Assembly: GCA_944386395.1 (NCBI GenBank) | Contig: CALXAZ010000132.1 | Location: 1-8,789 of the forward strand | Length of the DNA stretch: 8,789 bases | DNA from: an uncultured Clostridia bacterium | Lineage (GTDB): Bacteria > Bacillota > Clostridia > Oscillospirales > JAAYOS01 | Direction of reading: 5' to 3' | Part shown: piece after piece, positions 1 to 5,604 of the stretch | How the letters are laid out: each line of letters begins with the position of its first letter | How positions within the stretch are numbered: the stretch's first letter is position 1 | Translations under genes and position numbers: made by a program | The notes under the pieces: model-generated | Told to the model about the DNA's origin: nothing | Databases searched by the model: none | Seen by the model: the letters and a program-made list of their open reading frames with translations, nothing else

Positions 1-5
1 AAGCA

Positions 6-21
6 TTTTTTTTTTTTTTTT
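6..21. repeat. Homopolymer run of 16 T
   Basis: Positions 6 to 21 are an unbroken run of sixteen T, close to the left edge of the window. No hairpin can be judged upstream because only five bases precede it, so it could be the U tract of a terminator that lies mostly outside the window, a slippage-prone tract, or a sequencing or assembly artefact near a contig end. The run stays in frame with the small reading frame that follows and would encode five phenylalanines there. Confidence 0.6.
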
Positions 22-23
22 CA

Positions 24-152
24 ATGAAGCAAATTGCCGAAGTGACAGTGAGTAATTTTGATGCGTTTGAAAATGGGTTTAGGCTTGTCAATGAGCTTTG
101 CTATGATTGCTATAGTGATAAAAACAAGGAAAAAGAAAGCATAACCAAATGA
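24..152 (+). CDS. Short orphan reading frame, 42 residues, unknown; possibly a gene remnant
   Basis: An ATG at 24 opens a frame of 42 codons that stops with TGA at 150-152. The product begins MKQIAEVTVSNFDAFENGF and ends in a charged tail rich in Lys and Glu, with a Cys-Tyr-Asp-Cys-Tyr stretch in the middle. I do not recognise it. There is no ribosome binding site: the bases before the ATG are the 16-T run. The frame stays open to the left edge, so this may be the 3' end of a longer or broken gene rather than a small gene. It has no clear link to the coaW gene 108 bases downstream. Coding status is uncertain. Confidence 0.3.
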   Translation: MKQIAEVTVSNFDAFENGFRLVNELCYDCYSDKNKEKESITK

Positions 153-166
153 TTTTAATGCTGCCC

Positions 167-195
167 TTGCAAATACATCCAAAAAATGATATCCT
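167..195 (+). promoter_or_regulatory. Weak candidate promoter for coaW
   Basis: TTGCAA (167-172) and TATCCT (190-195) lie 17 bases apart. Each matches 4 of 6 bases of the sigma-A consensus. The site lies between the small orphan frame and coaW, where a promoter is expected, but the match is poor and this is the best of several weak options. Confidence 0.25.
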
Positions 196-207
196 ATTAG
201 CTACGGA

Positions 208-233
208 CTGAAAATAATTGGCAGTATTTTCAG
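208..233. repeat. 9-bp inverted repeat upstream of coaW
   Basis: CTGAAAATA (208-216) and its exact reverse complement TATTTTCAG (225-233) flank an 8-base spacer. The pair ends 27 bases before the coaW start and about 11 bases before its likely ribosome binding site. It has no T tract after it, so it is not an intrinsic terminator. It could be an operator for a dimeric regulator or an mRNA hairpin in the coaW leader. I do not recognise the motif. Confidence 0.5.
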
Positions 234-260
234 AAATCAGAGTATTGGAGCTGTTGCTGC

Positions 261-1106
261 ATGGGCATTACTATTGGGATAGATATCGGCGGAAGTACGA
301 CCAAAATCGCAGGTATAAATGACAACAAAATAGTTACTCCTTTTATGGTTAGGGCAAATGATCCAATTGCCTCACTCTTCGGAGCATTCGGAAAGTTTAT
401 CGCCTTAAATTCGCTTGATCTGTCCGATATCGATCAGATAGCGATAACCGGTGTAGGATCCTCTCATGTTGAAAAACCGATCTATGGTATACGTACTGTG
501 CGGATCGAGGAATTTCTTTCAAACGGATACGGCGGGCTTCATCTGTCTAACCTAAATAAAGCAATTATCGTCAGTATGGGTACTGGCACAGCGCTTGTCA
601 GCGCGACAAAGAGCGGTTCCATATACCATATAGGTGGTACAGGTATGGGAGGCGGCACTTTACTCGGTCTTGCCAACCTCACACTGAACATCCGAGATAT
701 AGATTATCTTATAGAAACAGCCTCCGGAGGGGATCTTGGTCATATAGACCTTATGGTGGGAGATATAACAAAAGACGAGATTTCTACCCTTCCCGCTCAC
801 ACTACAGCATCTAATTTCGGGCGTATTACCGAAGATGCAAGCAAAAATGACATCGCACTCGGCATATTCAATCTCGTATTTCAGACAATAGGTATGATGG
901 CAGTTTTTGCAGCCCGCGGCGAAAAAGAAAAAAACATAGTTGCAATAGGAAATCTGTCCAAAATTCCTCAGTGCCGTGAAATTTTTAACTCTCTCGAAGG
1001 ACTTTACGACTATAAGTTTATAATACCTTCGCACGCTGAGCACGGTACCTGCATCGGAGCCGCTCTCGCCCTGCTTGACGGTAATGACAGTGGACTTATA
1101 AAATAG
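261..1106 (+). CDS. coaW: Type II pantothenate kinase (CoaW-like)
   Basis: Predicted to phosphorylate pantothenate with ATP, the first step of coenzyme A synthesis, in the cytosol. The 281-residue product is near the length of Staphylococcus aureus CoaW (about 267). It shows the ASKHA nucleotide-binding fold: phosphate-1 loop GIDIGGSTTK (residues 6-15), a second glycine-rich loop SMGTGTA (105-111), and the family signature GGTGMGGGTLLGL (125-137). It also has the ASGGDLGHIDLMVGDI block (154-169), similar to the staphylococcal equivalent, and TASNFG (182-187). Glu83 or Glu84 is placed like the catalytic glutamate. One oddity is His123 before the GG signature, where staphylococcal and animal enzymes have an arginine that contacts pantothenate. 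The ATG at 261 has TTGGAG about ten bases upstream and starts directly on the first beta strand. The gene appears monocistronic, with a hairpin terminator after it. A BadF/BcrA-type ATPase is less likely because no iron-sulfur cysteines are seen. Confidence 0.88.
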   Translation: MGITIGIDIGGSTTKIAGINDNKIVTPFMVRANDPIASLFGAFGKFIALNSLDLSDIDQIAITGVGSSHVEKPIYGIRTVRIEEFLSNGYGGLHLSNLNKAIIVSMGTGTALVSATKSGSIYHIGGTGMGGGTLLGLANLTLNIRDIDYLIETASGGDLGHIDLMVGDITKDEISTLPAHTTASNFGRITEDASKNDIALGIFNLVFQTIGMMAVFAARGEKEKNIVAIGNLSKIPQCREIFNSLEGLYDYKFIIPSHAEHGTCIGAALALLDGNDSGLIK

Positions 1107-1122
1107 ATCTGCTTAAACAAAC

Positions 1123-1146
1123 AAAGAGGCTTTTAAAGCCTCTTTT
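1123..1146 (+). terminator. Intrinsic terminator after coaW
   Basis: AAAGAGGC (1123-1130) pairs with GCCTCTTT (1138-1145) and the stem can extend by two T-A pairs, leaving a 3-base loop. A short T-rich tract follows. It begins 17 bases after the coaW stop codon. The A-rich 5' arm and T-rich 3' arm mean it could act in both directions. Confidence 0.75.
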
Positions 1147-1158
1147 CTGTTCTCCTTA

Positions 1159-1176
1159 TATTCGTCATATTCGTCA
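1159..1176. repeat. Two tandem copies of a 9-bp unit
   Basis: The unit TATTCGTCA occurs twice head to tail (1159-1167 and 1168-1176), between the coaW terminator and the pheST promoter region. It may be a small slipped duplication or a protein-binding site. Function unknown. Confidence 0.6.
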
Positions 1177-1197
1177 TTTTACACCCAAATGTAAAAT
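1176..1197. repeat. 8-bp palindrome upstream of the pheST promoter candidate
   Basis: ATTTTACA (1176-1183) and TGTAAAAT (1190-1197) form a perfect inverted repeat around a 6-base spacer CCCAAA. It sits just upstream of the candidate -35 box at 1203. No T tract follows, so it is not a terminator. The shape suits an operator or upstream activator site, but the motif is not one I can assign. Confidence 0.5.
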
Positions 1198-1202
1198 AAC
1201 TC

Positions 1203-1231
1203 TTGCAAAAGCTCCTGCTTTGTGTTTAAAT
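1203..1231 (+). promoter_or_regulatory. Candidate promoter for the T-box-pheST transcript
   Basis: TTGCAA (1203-1208) and TTAAAT (1226-1231) are separated by 17 bases, each with 4 of 6 consensus matches. Initiation about seven bases further on, near 1238, would place the start just ahead of the T-box stem I, as expected for a leader of this class. The position supports it more than the sequence does. Confidence 0.45.
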
Positions 1232-1249
1232 ATAGGTGAATATTGCAAA

Positions 1250-1510
1250 AAGCAATGATCGGGAGAGTAGCTTTAACACGTTTATCCAGAGAGATGCGGT
1301 CACCGGCTGTAAGCCGCACCATAAACCTTAAAGCGAAGTTCACCCGTGAGCTCCACGCTGAAGGCTTTGCTGCGTAGGCTATGGCGTCCGCCTCGTTACG
1401 GCTCTAATTCAGGCACGTCTTATGTGTTTGATTATTGAGGGCGCTCCGCGCTGAATTTGGGTGGTACCACGAAGAATCCTTCGTCCCATTGGGACGAGGG
1501 TTTTTATTTG
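1250..1510 (+). promoter_or_regulatory. T-box leader responding to uncharged tRNA-Phe (specifier TTC)
   Basis: The pheST leader senses tRNA-Phe charging. Stem I can be drawn from the sequence. CGGG (1260-1263) pairs with CCCG (1343-1346) below the specifier loop. GCTTTAA (1270-1276) pairs with TTAAAGC (1328-1334) above it, and GTTTAT (1280-1285) with ATAAAC (1321-1326). The loop has the usual AGTA (1266-1269) opposite GAA (1335-1337), which presents TTC (1339-1341), a Phe codon. AGAGAG (1288-1293) and a distal GC-rich hairpin complete the stem. The T-box TGGGTGGTACCACG spans 1458-1471. The antiterminator is TGGG/CCCA, a bulge TGGTACC (1462-1468), then ACGAAG/CTTCGT. TGGT in the bulge would pair with the ACCA end of tRNA-Phe. 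Uncharged tRNA should stabilise the antiterminator and allow read-through into pheST. Confidence 0.96.
1478..1510 (+). terminator. Regulated T-box terminator
   Basis: CCTTCGTCCC (1478-1487) pairs with GGGACGAGGG (1491-1500), ten pairs including one wobble, around a 3-base ATT loop. It is followed by TTTTTATTT and a second T run at 1513-1519. Its 5' arm is shared with the 3' arm of the antiterminator (1479-1488), so the two folds exclude each other. Confidence 0.93.
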
Positions 1511-1573
1511 GCTTTTTTTGATATTCTAGCCAGGTCATTTTATTTCAAAACTGCGAAAGGAATGGTCATAATT

Positions 1574-2593
1574 ATGAGAGAGAATCTTGAACGCCTGAAA
1601 TTGCAGGTTGCCTCCGAGCTCGAAGCCGTTGAATCTAGCGCCGAACTCGATGCTTTAAAGGTAAAATTCCTTGGAAAAAAGGGTGAGCTCACTGCCATCC
1701 TCAAACAAATGGGAAAGCTTTCTGCCGAAGAACGCCCTGTTATAGGAGCGCTGGCAAATGATGTTCGCAAATTTATAGAGGATAATATAGCCCTTCGCTC
1801 CGAGATCATTGCGAAGGCTGAACTCGAGGAAAGGCTCAAGGCGGAAGCCGTTGACGTGACCCTTCCCGGCAAGCAGAAAGAGCTCGGTCATTCACACCCC
1901 ATGACCCATTTACTGGACGAGATATGCGACATACTAATAGGTATGGGCTTTGAAGTCGTCTCCGGTCCCGAAATAGACACCGAGTACTATAACTTCACAG
2001 CCCTCAACCATCCGGCAGGTCACCCGGCGCGCGATCCTCAGGACACCTTCTATTTTAACGATGAAGTGCTGCTGCGCACACAGACCTCCTCTGTTCAGGC
2101 CCGTGTGATGGAAAACCGTAAACCGCCTATCCGCGTAATAGCCCCCGGTCGTGTATACAGGAAGGATGAGGTTGACATGACCCACTCCCCCATGTTCCAT
2201 CAGGTCGAAGGACTTGTGGTGGATAGGAACATAACTATGGCAGATCTCAAAGGGACTCTCGATACTCTGTTTAAGAGAATATACGGCAATGATGCAAAAA
2301 TACGTTTCCGTCCCCATCACTTCCCATTTACTGAACCCTCGGCAGAGATGGATCTTCAGTGCTTTGCCTGTCACGGCGAAGGCTGCCGGGTCTGTAAGGG
2401 CGAAGGATGGATAGAGATGCTTGGATGTGGCATGGTGCATCCCCGTGTTCTCGAAATGTGCGGGATCGATCCAAATGAGTATTCCGGATTTGCCTTCGGG
2501 CTTGGAACTGATCGCATGACAATGACCCGTTACGGAGTAAATGATCTCCGGCTTTTCTTTGAAAATGATATACGCTTCTTAAAGCAGTTCTAA
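1574..2593 (+). CDS. pheS: Phenylalanyl-tRNA synthetase alpha subunit
   Basis: The catalytic subunit of the cytosolic alpha2-beta2 enzyme that attaches phenylalanine to tRNA-Phe. It is 339 residues long, the usual bacterial length. An N-terminal coiled-coil tRNA-binding arm covers about residues 1-90. The class II catalytic core follows: motif 1 region GPEIDTEYYNF (131-141), motif 2 GRVYRKDEVDMTHSPMFHQ (192-210) and motif 3 GFAFGLGTDR (305-314). Ala307 matches the alanine that shapes the phenylalanine pocket. A Cys-rich insert (C263, C266, C271, C274), seen in many bacterial PheS, may bind a metal. The frame extends upstream to 1457, but that stretch encodes the T-box terminator and is not coding. 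ATG 1574 fits the family N-terminus and has AAAGGA about 12 bases upstream. ATG 1562 lies too close to that site. Expression is set by the T-box leader. Confidence 0.97.
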   Translation: MRENLERLKLQVASELEAVESSAELDALKVKFLGKKGELTAILKQMGKLSAEERPVIGALANDVRKFIEDNIALRSEIIAKAELEERLKAEAVDVTLPGKQKELGHSHPMTHLLDEICDILIGMGFEVVSGPEIDTEYYNFTALNHPAGHPARDPQDTFYFNDEVLLRTQTSSVQARVMENRKPPIRVIAPGRVYRKDEVDMTHSPMFHQVEGLVVDRNITMADLKGTLDTLFKRIYGNDAKIRFRPHHFPFTEPSAEMDLQCFACHGEGCRVCKGEGWIEMLGCGMVHPRVLEMCGIDPNEYSGFAFGLGTDRMTMTRYGVNDLRLFFENDIRFLKQF

Positions 2594-2612
2594 TTAACTT
2601 TCTCCAAAAAAC

Positions 2613-2629
2613 GCCGTGCAAAGCACGGC
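2613..2629 (+). repeat. Perfect 7-bp GC-rich hairpin between pheS and pheT
   Basis: GCCGTGC (2613-2619), loop AAA, GCACGGC (2623-2629). No T tract follows, so it should not terminate transcription. It lies two bases before the weak pheT ribosome binding site GAAAGG (2631-2636). A role in mRNA stability or in tuning pheT translation relative to pheS is possible but not shown. Confidence 0.65.
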
Positions 2630-2648
2630 AGAAAGGTCTGGTAAATAG

Positions 2649-5027
2649 ATGGATCTGTCAAGAAAATGGTTAAATGAGTTTGTTGATGTTTCTGACATTT
2701 CGGATAAGGAATATGCACACAGACTCACAATGTCGGGATCTATAGTAGAGGGTATAACGGATCTCGGCGCCGAGATAGTAAATGTTGTGGTGGGACGTGT
2801 GACCGCTATGGAGCGCCATCCCGATTCAGATCACCTGTGGGTATGTCAAGTCGATGTTGCAAAAGAAGAGGATATTCAAATTGTAACAGGGGCACAAAAT
2901 GTCAGTGTCGGCGATCTTGTCCCTGTAGCGTTGCACAAGTCCATCCTCCCCGGAGGCGTTAAGATCACCCGTGGCAAGCTGAGAGGCATAATGTCAAACG
3001 GAATGATGTGTTCGCTAGGTGAACTTGGTCTTGATCTTCATAACTTCCCGTATGCAATAGAAGACGGTATATTTATCCTCCAGGAGGATTGCAAACCGGG
3101 CGATGACATCCGCGGTGTTATAGGGCTCGATGACCACGTAGCAGAGTTCGAAATCACAAACAACCGTGCCGACTGCTTGAGCGTTATCGGGCTTGCACGT
3201 GAAACTGCCGCCGTATTTGAGCGTCCTCTGAAGCTGCACACCCCACAGGTTAATGGCAGCGGCGGGGATATAAACGACCATCTTTCTGTTAAAATAACCT
3301 CTGAGCTATGCCCCAGATATGCTGCAAGGGTAGTGACCGACGTAAAGATCGAACCATCTCCCCTTTGGCTGCGTGAACGTCTCCACGCTTCTGGAATTCG
3401 CCCGATAAACAATATCGTCGATATTACAAACTATGTCATGCTCGAATATGGTCAGCCGATGCACTCGTTTGACTACTCCTGCCTCGATGGAGGAAAAATA
3501 GTAGTCCGCACCGCTGAAGAAGGCGAAAGTATCGATACTCTAGATTCTGTAAAGCGCCCGCTGACAAAAGGAATGCTCGTTATTGCTGATGAGTCCAAAC
3601 CCGTAGGTGTCGCTGGGGTAATGGGTGGAGCAAACAGCGAGATAACAGAAAACACAAAGACCGTCGTCTTTGAGTCCGCTAATTTCAACGGTACTTCCAT
3701 ACGTCGCACTGCAATCGCGCTTAGTATGCGGACAGACTCCTCTTCCCGCTTTGAAAAGGGTCTGGACCCGGAAAATACTATCCCTGCTGTGCAACGTGCG
3801 TGCGAGCTTGTCGAAATTCTCGGTGCCGGTAAAGTTGTAGACGGTATAATAGATATAAATAACGCGGAATATAAGCCTGTGACCCTTCCTCTTGAGCCTG
3901 ATAAAATTAATGCGCTCCTCGGTACCGACATAAGTGTCGATTACATGATAAAGGCGCTTGAACTTCTTGGTTTCCAGGTCGATGGCATGATGATAACTGT
4001 ACCATCCTGGCGCACTGATGTTTCCCGCATGGCAGACATAGCAGAGGAAGTGGCTCGTATGTACGGCTACGACAAAATACCTACCACTCTCGTCAGAGGC
4101 GAGGCAACTGTTGGCGGTCGCTCCGGGCGCGAAAAACACGAGCGCACCGCAGGTCAACTATGCCGTTCTCTGGGCTATTCCGAAATACTGACATACTCAT
4201 TTATCAGCCCGTCATATTATGATAAGATAGCTTTGCCATCTGACTCTCCGTTGCGCGATTCACTCAGCATACTCAACCCCTTGGGTGAAGATACCAGCAT
4301 AATGCGCACAGTGTCGCTTCCCTCTATGCTTGAAACTATCTCGAGAAACTACAATAACCGCAACGCTTCTGCAAGACTTTATGAACTTGCCCGCGTTTAC
4401 CGCAAAAGCCAAGAAAAACTTCCCACAGAGCCGAAAATACTTACAATTGGTGCTTACGGAGACGGTATGGATTTCTTTGATCTAAAAGGCGATATTGATG
4501 CAATAATCTCCGGTCTTGGTCTCAGCTCTGTCAAATATCAGGCGGAGCATGAAAATCCATCGTATCATCCCGGTCAGTGTGCTAACATCAAAGTTGATGG
4601 CGTTACCATCGGAGTACTTGGTCAGATACATCCGTCGATACTTGCAAATTATGATATTGACGTACCTGTTTTTACGGCTGAGCTTGACTATGAAACCATA
4701 TATTCAATGTCCTCTGATAAAGAAGTAAAATACGTTCCGCTGCCACGCTTTCCCGCAAGCACAAGAGACATTGCTGTAGTGTGCGACGCCACAATCCCTG
4801 CCGGCGAACTTATCGATTGCATAACTGCAGCAGGAGGGAAGCTCCTTTCAGAAGCAAAGATTTTCGATGTCTACTCCGGTGGGCAGATACCGTCAGGCAA
4901 AAAGAGCGTTGCCATTTCTTTGATATTCAGAAAAAACGACAGTACTCTTACTGACACAGAAGTGGGAGAATCTGTGTCGAACATACTGAAGGTCCTTGAA
5001 GAATCTTTTGGTGCGGTGCTTAGGTAG
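2649..5027 (+). CDS. pheT: Phenylalanyl-tRNA synthetase beta subunit
   Basis: The partner of PheS, which carries tRNA binding and editing of mischarged Tyr-tRNA-Phe. Its 792 residues match the family's usual length. Domains in order: N-terminal B1 strand region (1-38); EMAP/OB-fold tRNA-binding domain (about 40-150, with RHPDSDHLWVCQVD and SNGMMCSLGELGL); B3/B4 editing domain (about 210-385, with RPINNIVDITNYVM and FNGTSIRRTAIAL); B5 domain (about 405-475, ending VARMYGYDKIP); the degenerate class II core (about 480-690); and a C-terminal FDX-ACB anticodon-binding domain (about 697-792, starting PLPRFPASTRDIAVV). The gene lies 55 bases after pheS in the same transcript. The ATG at 2649 has only a weak GAAAGG about 12 bases upstream. 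No frameshift or missing domain is seen, and no clear terminator follows the stop. Confidence 0.97.
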   Translation: MDLSRKWLNEFVDVSDISDKEYAHRLTMSGSIVEGITDLGAEIVNVVVGRVTAMERHPDSDHLWVCQVDVAKEEDIQIVTGAQNVSVGDLVPVALHKSILPGGVKITRGKLRGIMSNGMMCSLGELGLDLHNFPYAIEDGIFILQEDCKPGDDIRGVIGLDDHVAEFEITNNRADCLSVIGLARETAAVFERPLKLHTPQVNGSGGDINDHLSVKITSELCPRYAARVVTDVKIEPSPLWLRERLHASGIRPINNIVDITNYVMLEYGQPMHSFDYSCLDGGKIVVRTAEEGESIDTLDSVKRPLTKGMLVIADESKPVGVAGVMGGANSEITENTKTVVFESANFNGTSIRRTAIALSMRTDSSSRFEKGLDPENTIPAVQRACELVEILGAGKVVDGIIDINNAEYKPVTLPLEPDKINALLGTDISVDYMIKALELLGFQVDGMMITVPSWRTDVSRMADIAEEVARMYGYDKIPTTLVRGEATVGGRSGREKHERTAGQLCRSLGYSEILTYSFISPSYYDKIALPSDSPLRDSLSILNPLGEDTSIMRTVSLPSMLETISRNYNNRNASARLYELARVYRKSQEKLPTEPKILTIGAYGDGMDFFDLKGDIDAIISGLGLSSVKYQAEHENPSYHPGQCANIKVDGVTIGVLGQIHPSILANYDIDVPVFTAELDYETIYSMSSDKEVKYVPLPRFPASTRDIAVVCDATIPAGELIDCITAAGGKLLSEAKIFDVYSGGQIPSGKKSVAISLIFRKNDSTLTDTEVGESVSNILKVLEESFGAVLR

Positions 5028-5065
5028 TGTTTGTAAAAATGTTAGATTTGTAAGGAAGATTTAAC

Positions 5066-5094
5066 TTTACTTTCTGCTGTGATGGCAGTAAAAT
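5066..5094 (+). promoter_or_regulatory. Candidate promoter for ireB with overlapping inverted repeat
   Basis: TTTACT (5066-5071, 4 of 6 matches) and TAAAAT (5089-5094, 5 of 6) are 17 bases apart, in the gap between pheT and ireB. The same bases contain an inverted repeat: TTTACT (5066-5071) with AGTAAA (5087-5092), enclosing CTGC/GCAG as an alternative inner stem. The repeat spans the promoter, so a regulator bound there would occlude it. ireB could also be transcribed by read-through from pheST, since no terminator is evident between them. Confidence 0.45.
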
Positions 5095-5129
5095 ATAAAT
5101 AAAGAAAATCTGAAGGAGGTCTGGGTAAA

Positions 5130-5372
5130 ATGGATAACACAAGAAAATTTAATCTCGCTGAAGAGCGGGAGAAGGAAATGAAAGCTATCCTACTTTCCGT
5201 CTATAATTCGCTTATGGAAAAGGGCTATAACCCAATAAACCAGATAGTCGGATACCTACTCTCCGAAGATCCTACCTATATCACTAACCATAAAAAGGCG
5301 AGAAGCCTTATTTGCAAAATCGATAGGGATGAGCTTATGCAAGAGCTTGTCCGCCATTACTTGGCAAATTGA
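5130..5372 (+). CDS. ireB: IreB-family regulatory phosphoprotein (UPF0297/YrzL)
   Basis: A small cytosolic protein of 80 residues, close to the family's usual size. It carries the family core KGYNPINQIVGYLLSEDPTY (residues 31-50) followed by ITNHKKARSLICKIDRDEL and a C-terminal helix. In Enterococcus faecalis, IreB is phosphorylated by the Ser/Thr kinase IreK on N-terminal threonines and restrains cephalosporin resistance (family knowledge). Here Thr4 is the only N-terminal threonine and so the obvious candidate. The start has a near-perfect site, AAGGAGGT (5113-5120), nine bases before the ATG. The gene is often found beside ruvX (yrrK) and alaS. Here it stands after pheT and is closed by a strong terminator, so it looks like a single-gene unit or the end of the pheST transcript. 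Confidence 0.92.
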   Translation: MDNTRKFNLAEEREKEMKAILLSVYNSLMEKGYNPINQIVGYLLSEDPTYITNHKKARSLICKIDRDELMQELVRHYLAN

Positions 5373-5397
5373 CCGCATCTAAATCTGTTTAATAGTC

Positions 5398-5441
5398 GGT
5401 GCAGGAAGAAGTTTCTTCCTGCACCTTTTTGTTATTTTTTG
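5398..5441 (+). terminator. Strong intrinsic terminator after ireB
   Basis: GGTGCAGGAAGAA (5398-5410) and its exact complement TTCTTCCTGCACC (5413-5425) make a stem of 12 to 13 pairs with a very small loop. TTTTT and a second T run at 5434-5439 follow. This cleanly separates ireB from the next unit. Confidence 0.95.
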
Positions 5442-5508
5442 ATGTTTTGCTGTAATTTTTATTGTTTTACTATGTTTTAGGATGTTTCTTTTTCTTTTCT
5501 CCCGCTTT

Positions 5509-5525
5509 TTTCTCGCATTGAGAAA
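5509..5525. repeat. 6-bp inverted repeat just upstream of a promoter
   Basis: TTTCTC (5509-5514) and GAGAAA (5520-5525) flank five bases and end six bases before the -35 box at 5532. The repeat is short and lies in a pyrimidine-rich stretch, so chance is possible. The position would suit an upstream regulatory site. Confidence 0.3.
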
Positions 5526-5531
5526 TAATGT

Positions 5532-5560
5532 TTGACAAACGCAACAAACTGTGTTACAAT
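5532..5560 (+). promoter_or_regulatory. Sigma-A-type promoter for the 99-residue gene and the NlpC/P60 gene
   Basis: A perfect -35 TTGACA (5532-5537) and a -10 TACAAT (5555-5560, 5 of 6) are separated by the ideal 17 bases. Transcription should start near 5567, about 38 bases before the first gene. The -10 box belongs to an 11-bp-phased repeat, described separately. Confidence 0.85.
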
Positions 5561-5580
5561 TTGGTTACAATTTAATTACA
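5553..5580. repeat. Three phased copies of NTTACA at 11-bp spacing
   Basis: GTTACAATTT occurs at 5553-5562 and again at 5564-5573, and a partial copy ATTACA follows at 5575-5580. Each copy begins 11 bases after the last, about one helical turn. The first copy contains the -10 box and the others cover the expected transcription start. The arrangement could be a direct-repeat operator or a duplicated -10 element. Confidence 0.55.
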
Positions 5581-5604
5581 GTCTCAAAACGTAAGGAGGA
5601 AGCA

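Noticed and set aside
660..1043. Minus-strand reading frame of 127 codons inside coaW
   Set aside because: It lies wholly opposite a well-supported gene, has low-complexity Phe and Cys-rich sequence, and shows no family motif.
1457..1573. N-terminal extension of pheS in the same frame
   Set aside because: It starts at an ATG-less T-box position and translates the T-box and terminator hairpin. The family N-terminus begins at 1574.
3540..4157. Minus-strand reading frame of 205 codons inside pheT
   Set aside because: It is a shadow of the conserved B3/B4 and B5 coding sequence. The translation shows no domain and no ribosome binding site was seen.
4516..4728. Plus-strand reading frame of 70 codons inside pheT in another frame
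   Set aside because: It is fully overlapped by pheT coding sequence, with no motif or start signal.
5426..5531. T-rich gap after the ireB terminator examined for a small RNA or gene
   Set aside because: Only scattered pyrimidine runs and a short inverted repeat are seen, with no reading frame, second promoter or paired structure beyond the terminator.
5551..5604. N-terminal extension of the 99-residue protein from a GTG
   Set aside because: The GTG overlaps the -10 box of a strong promoter, and a near-ideal ribosome binding site precedes ATG 5605.
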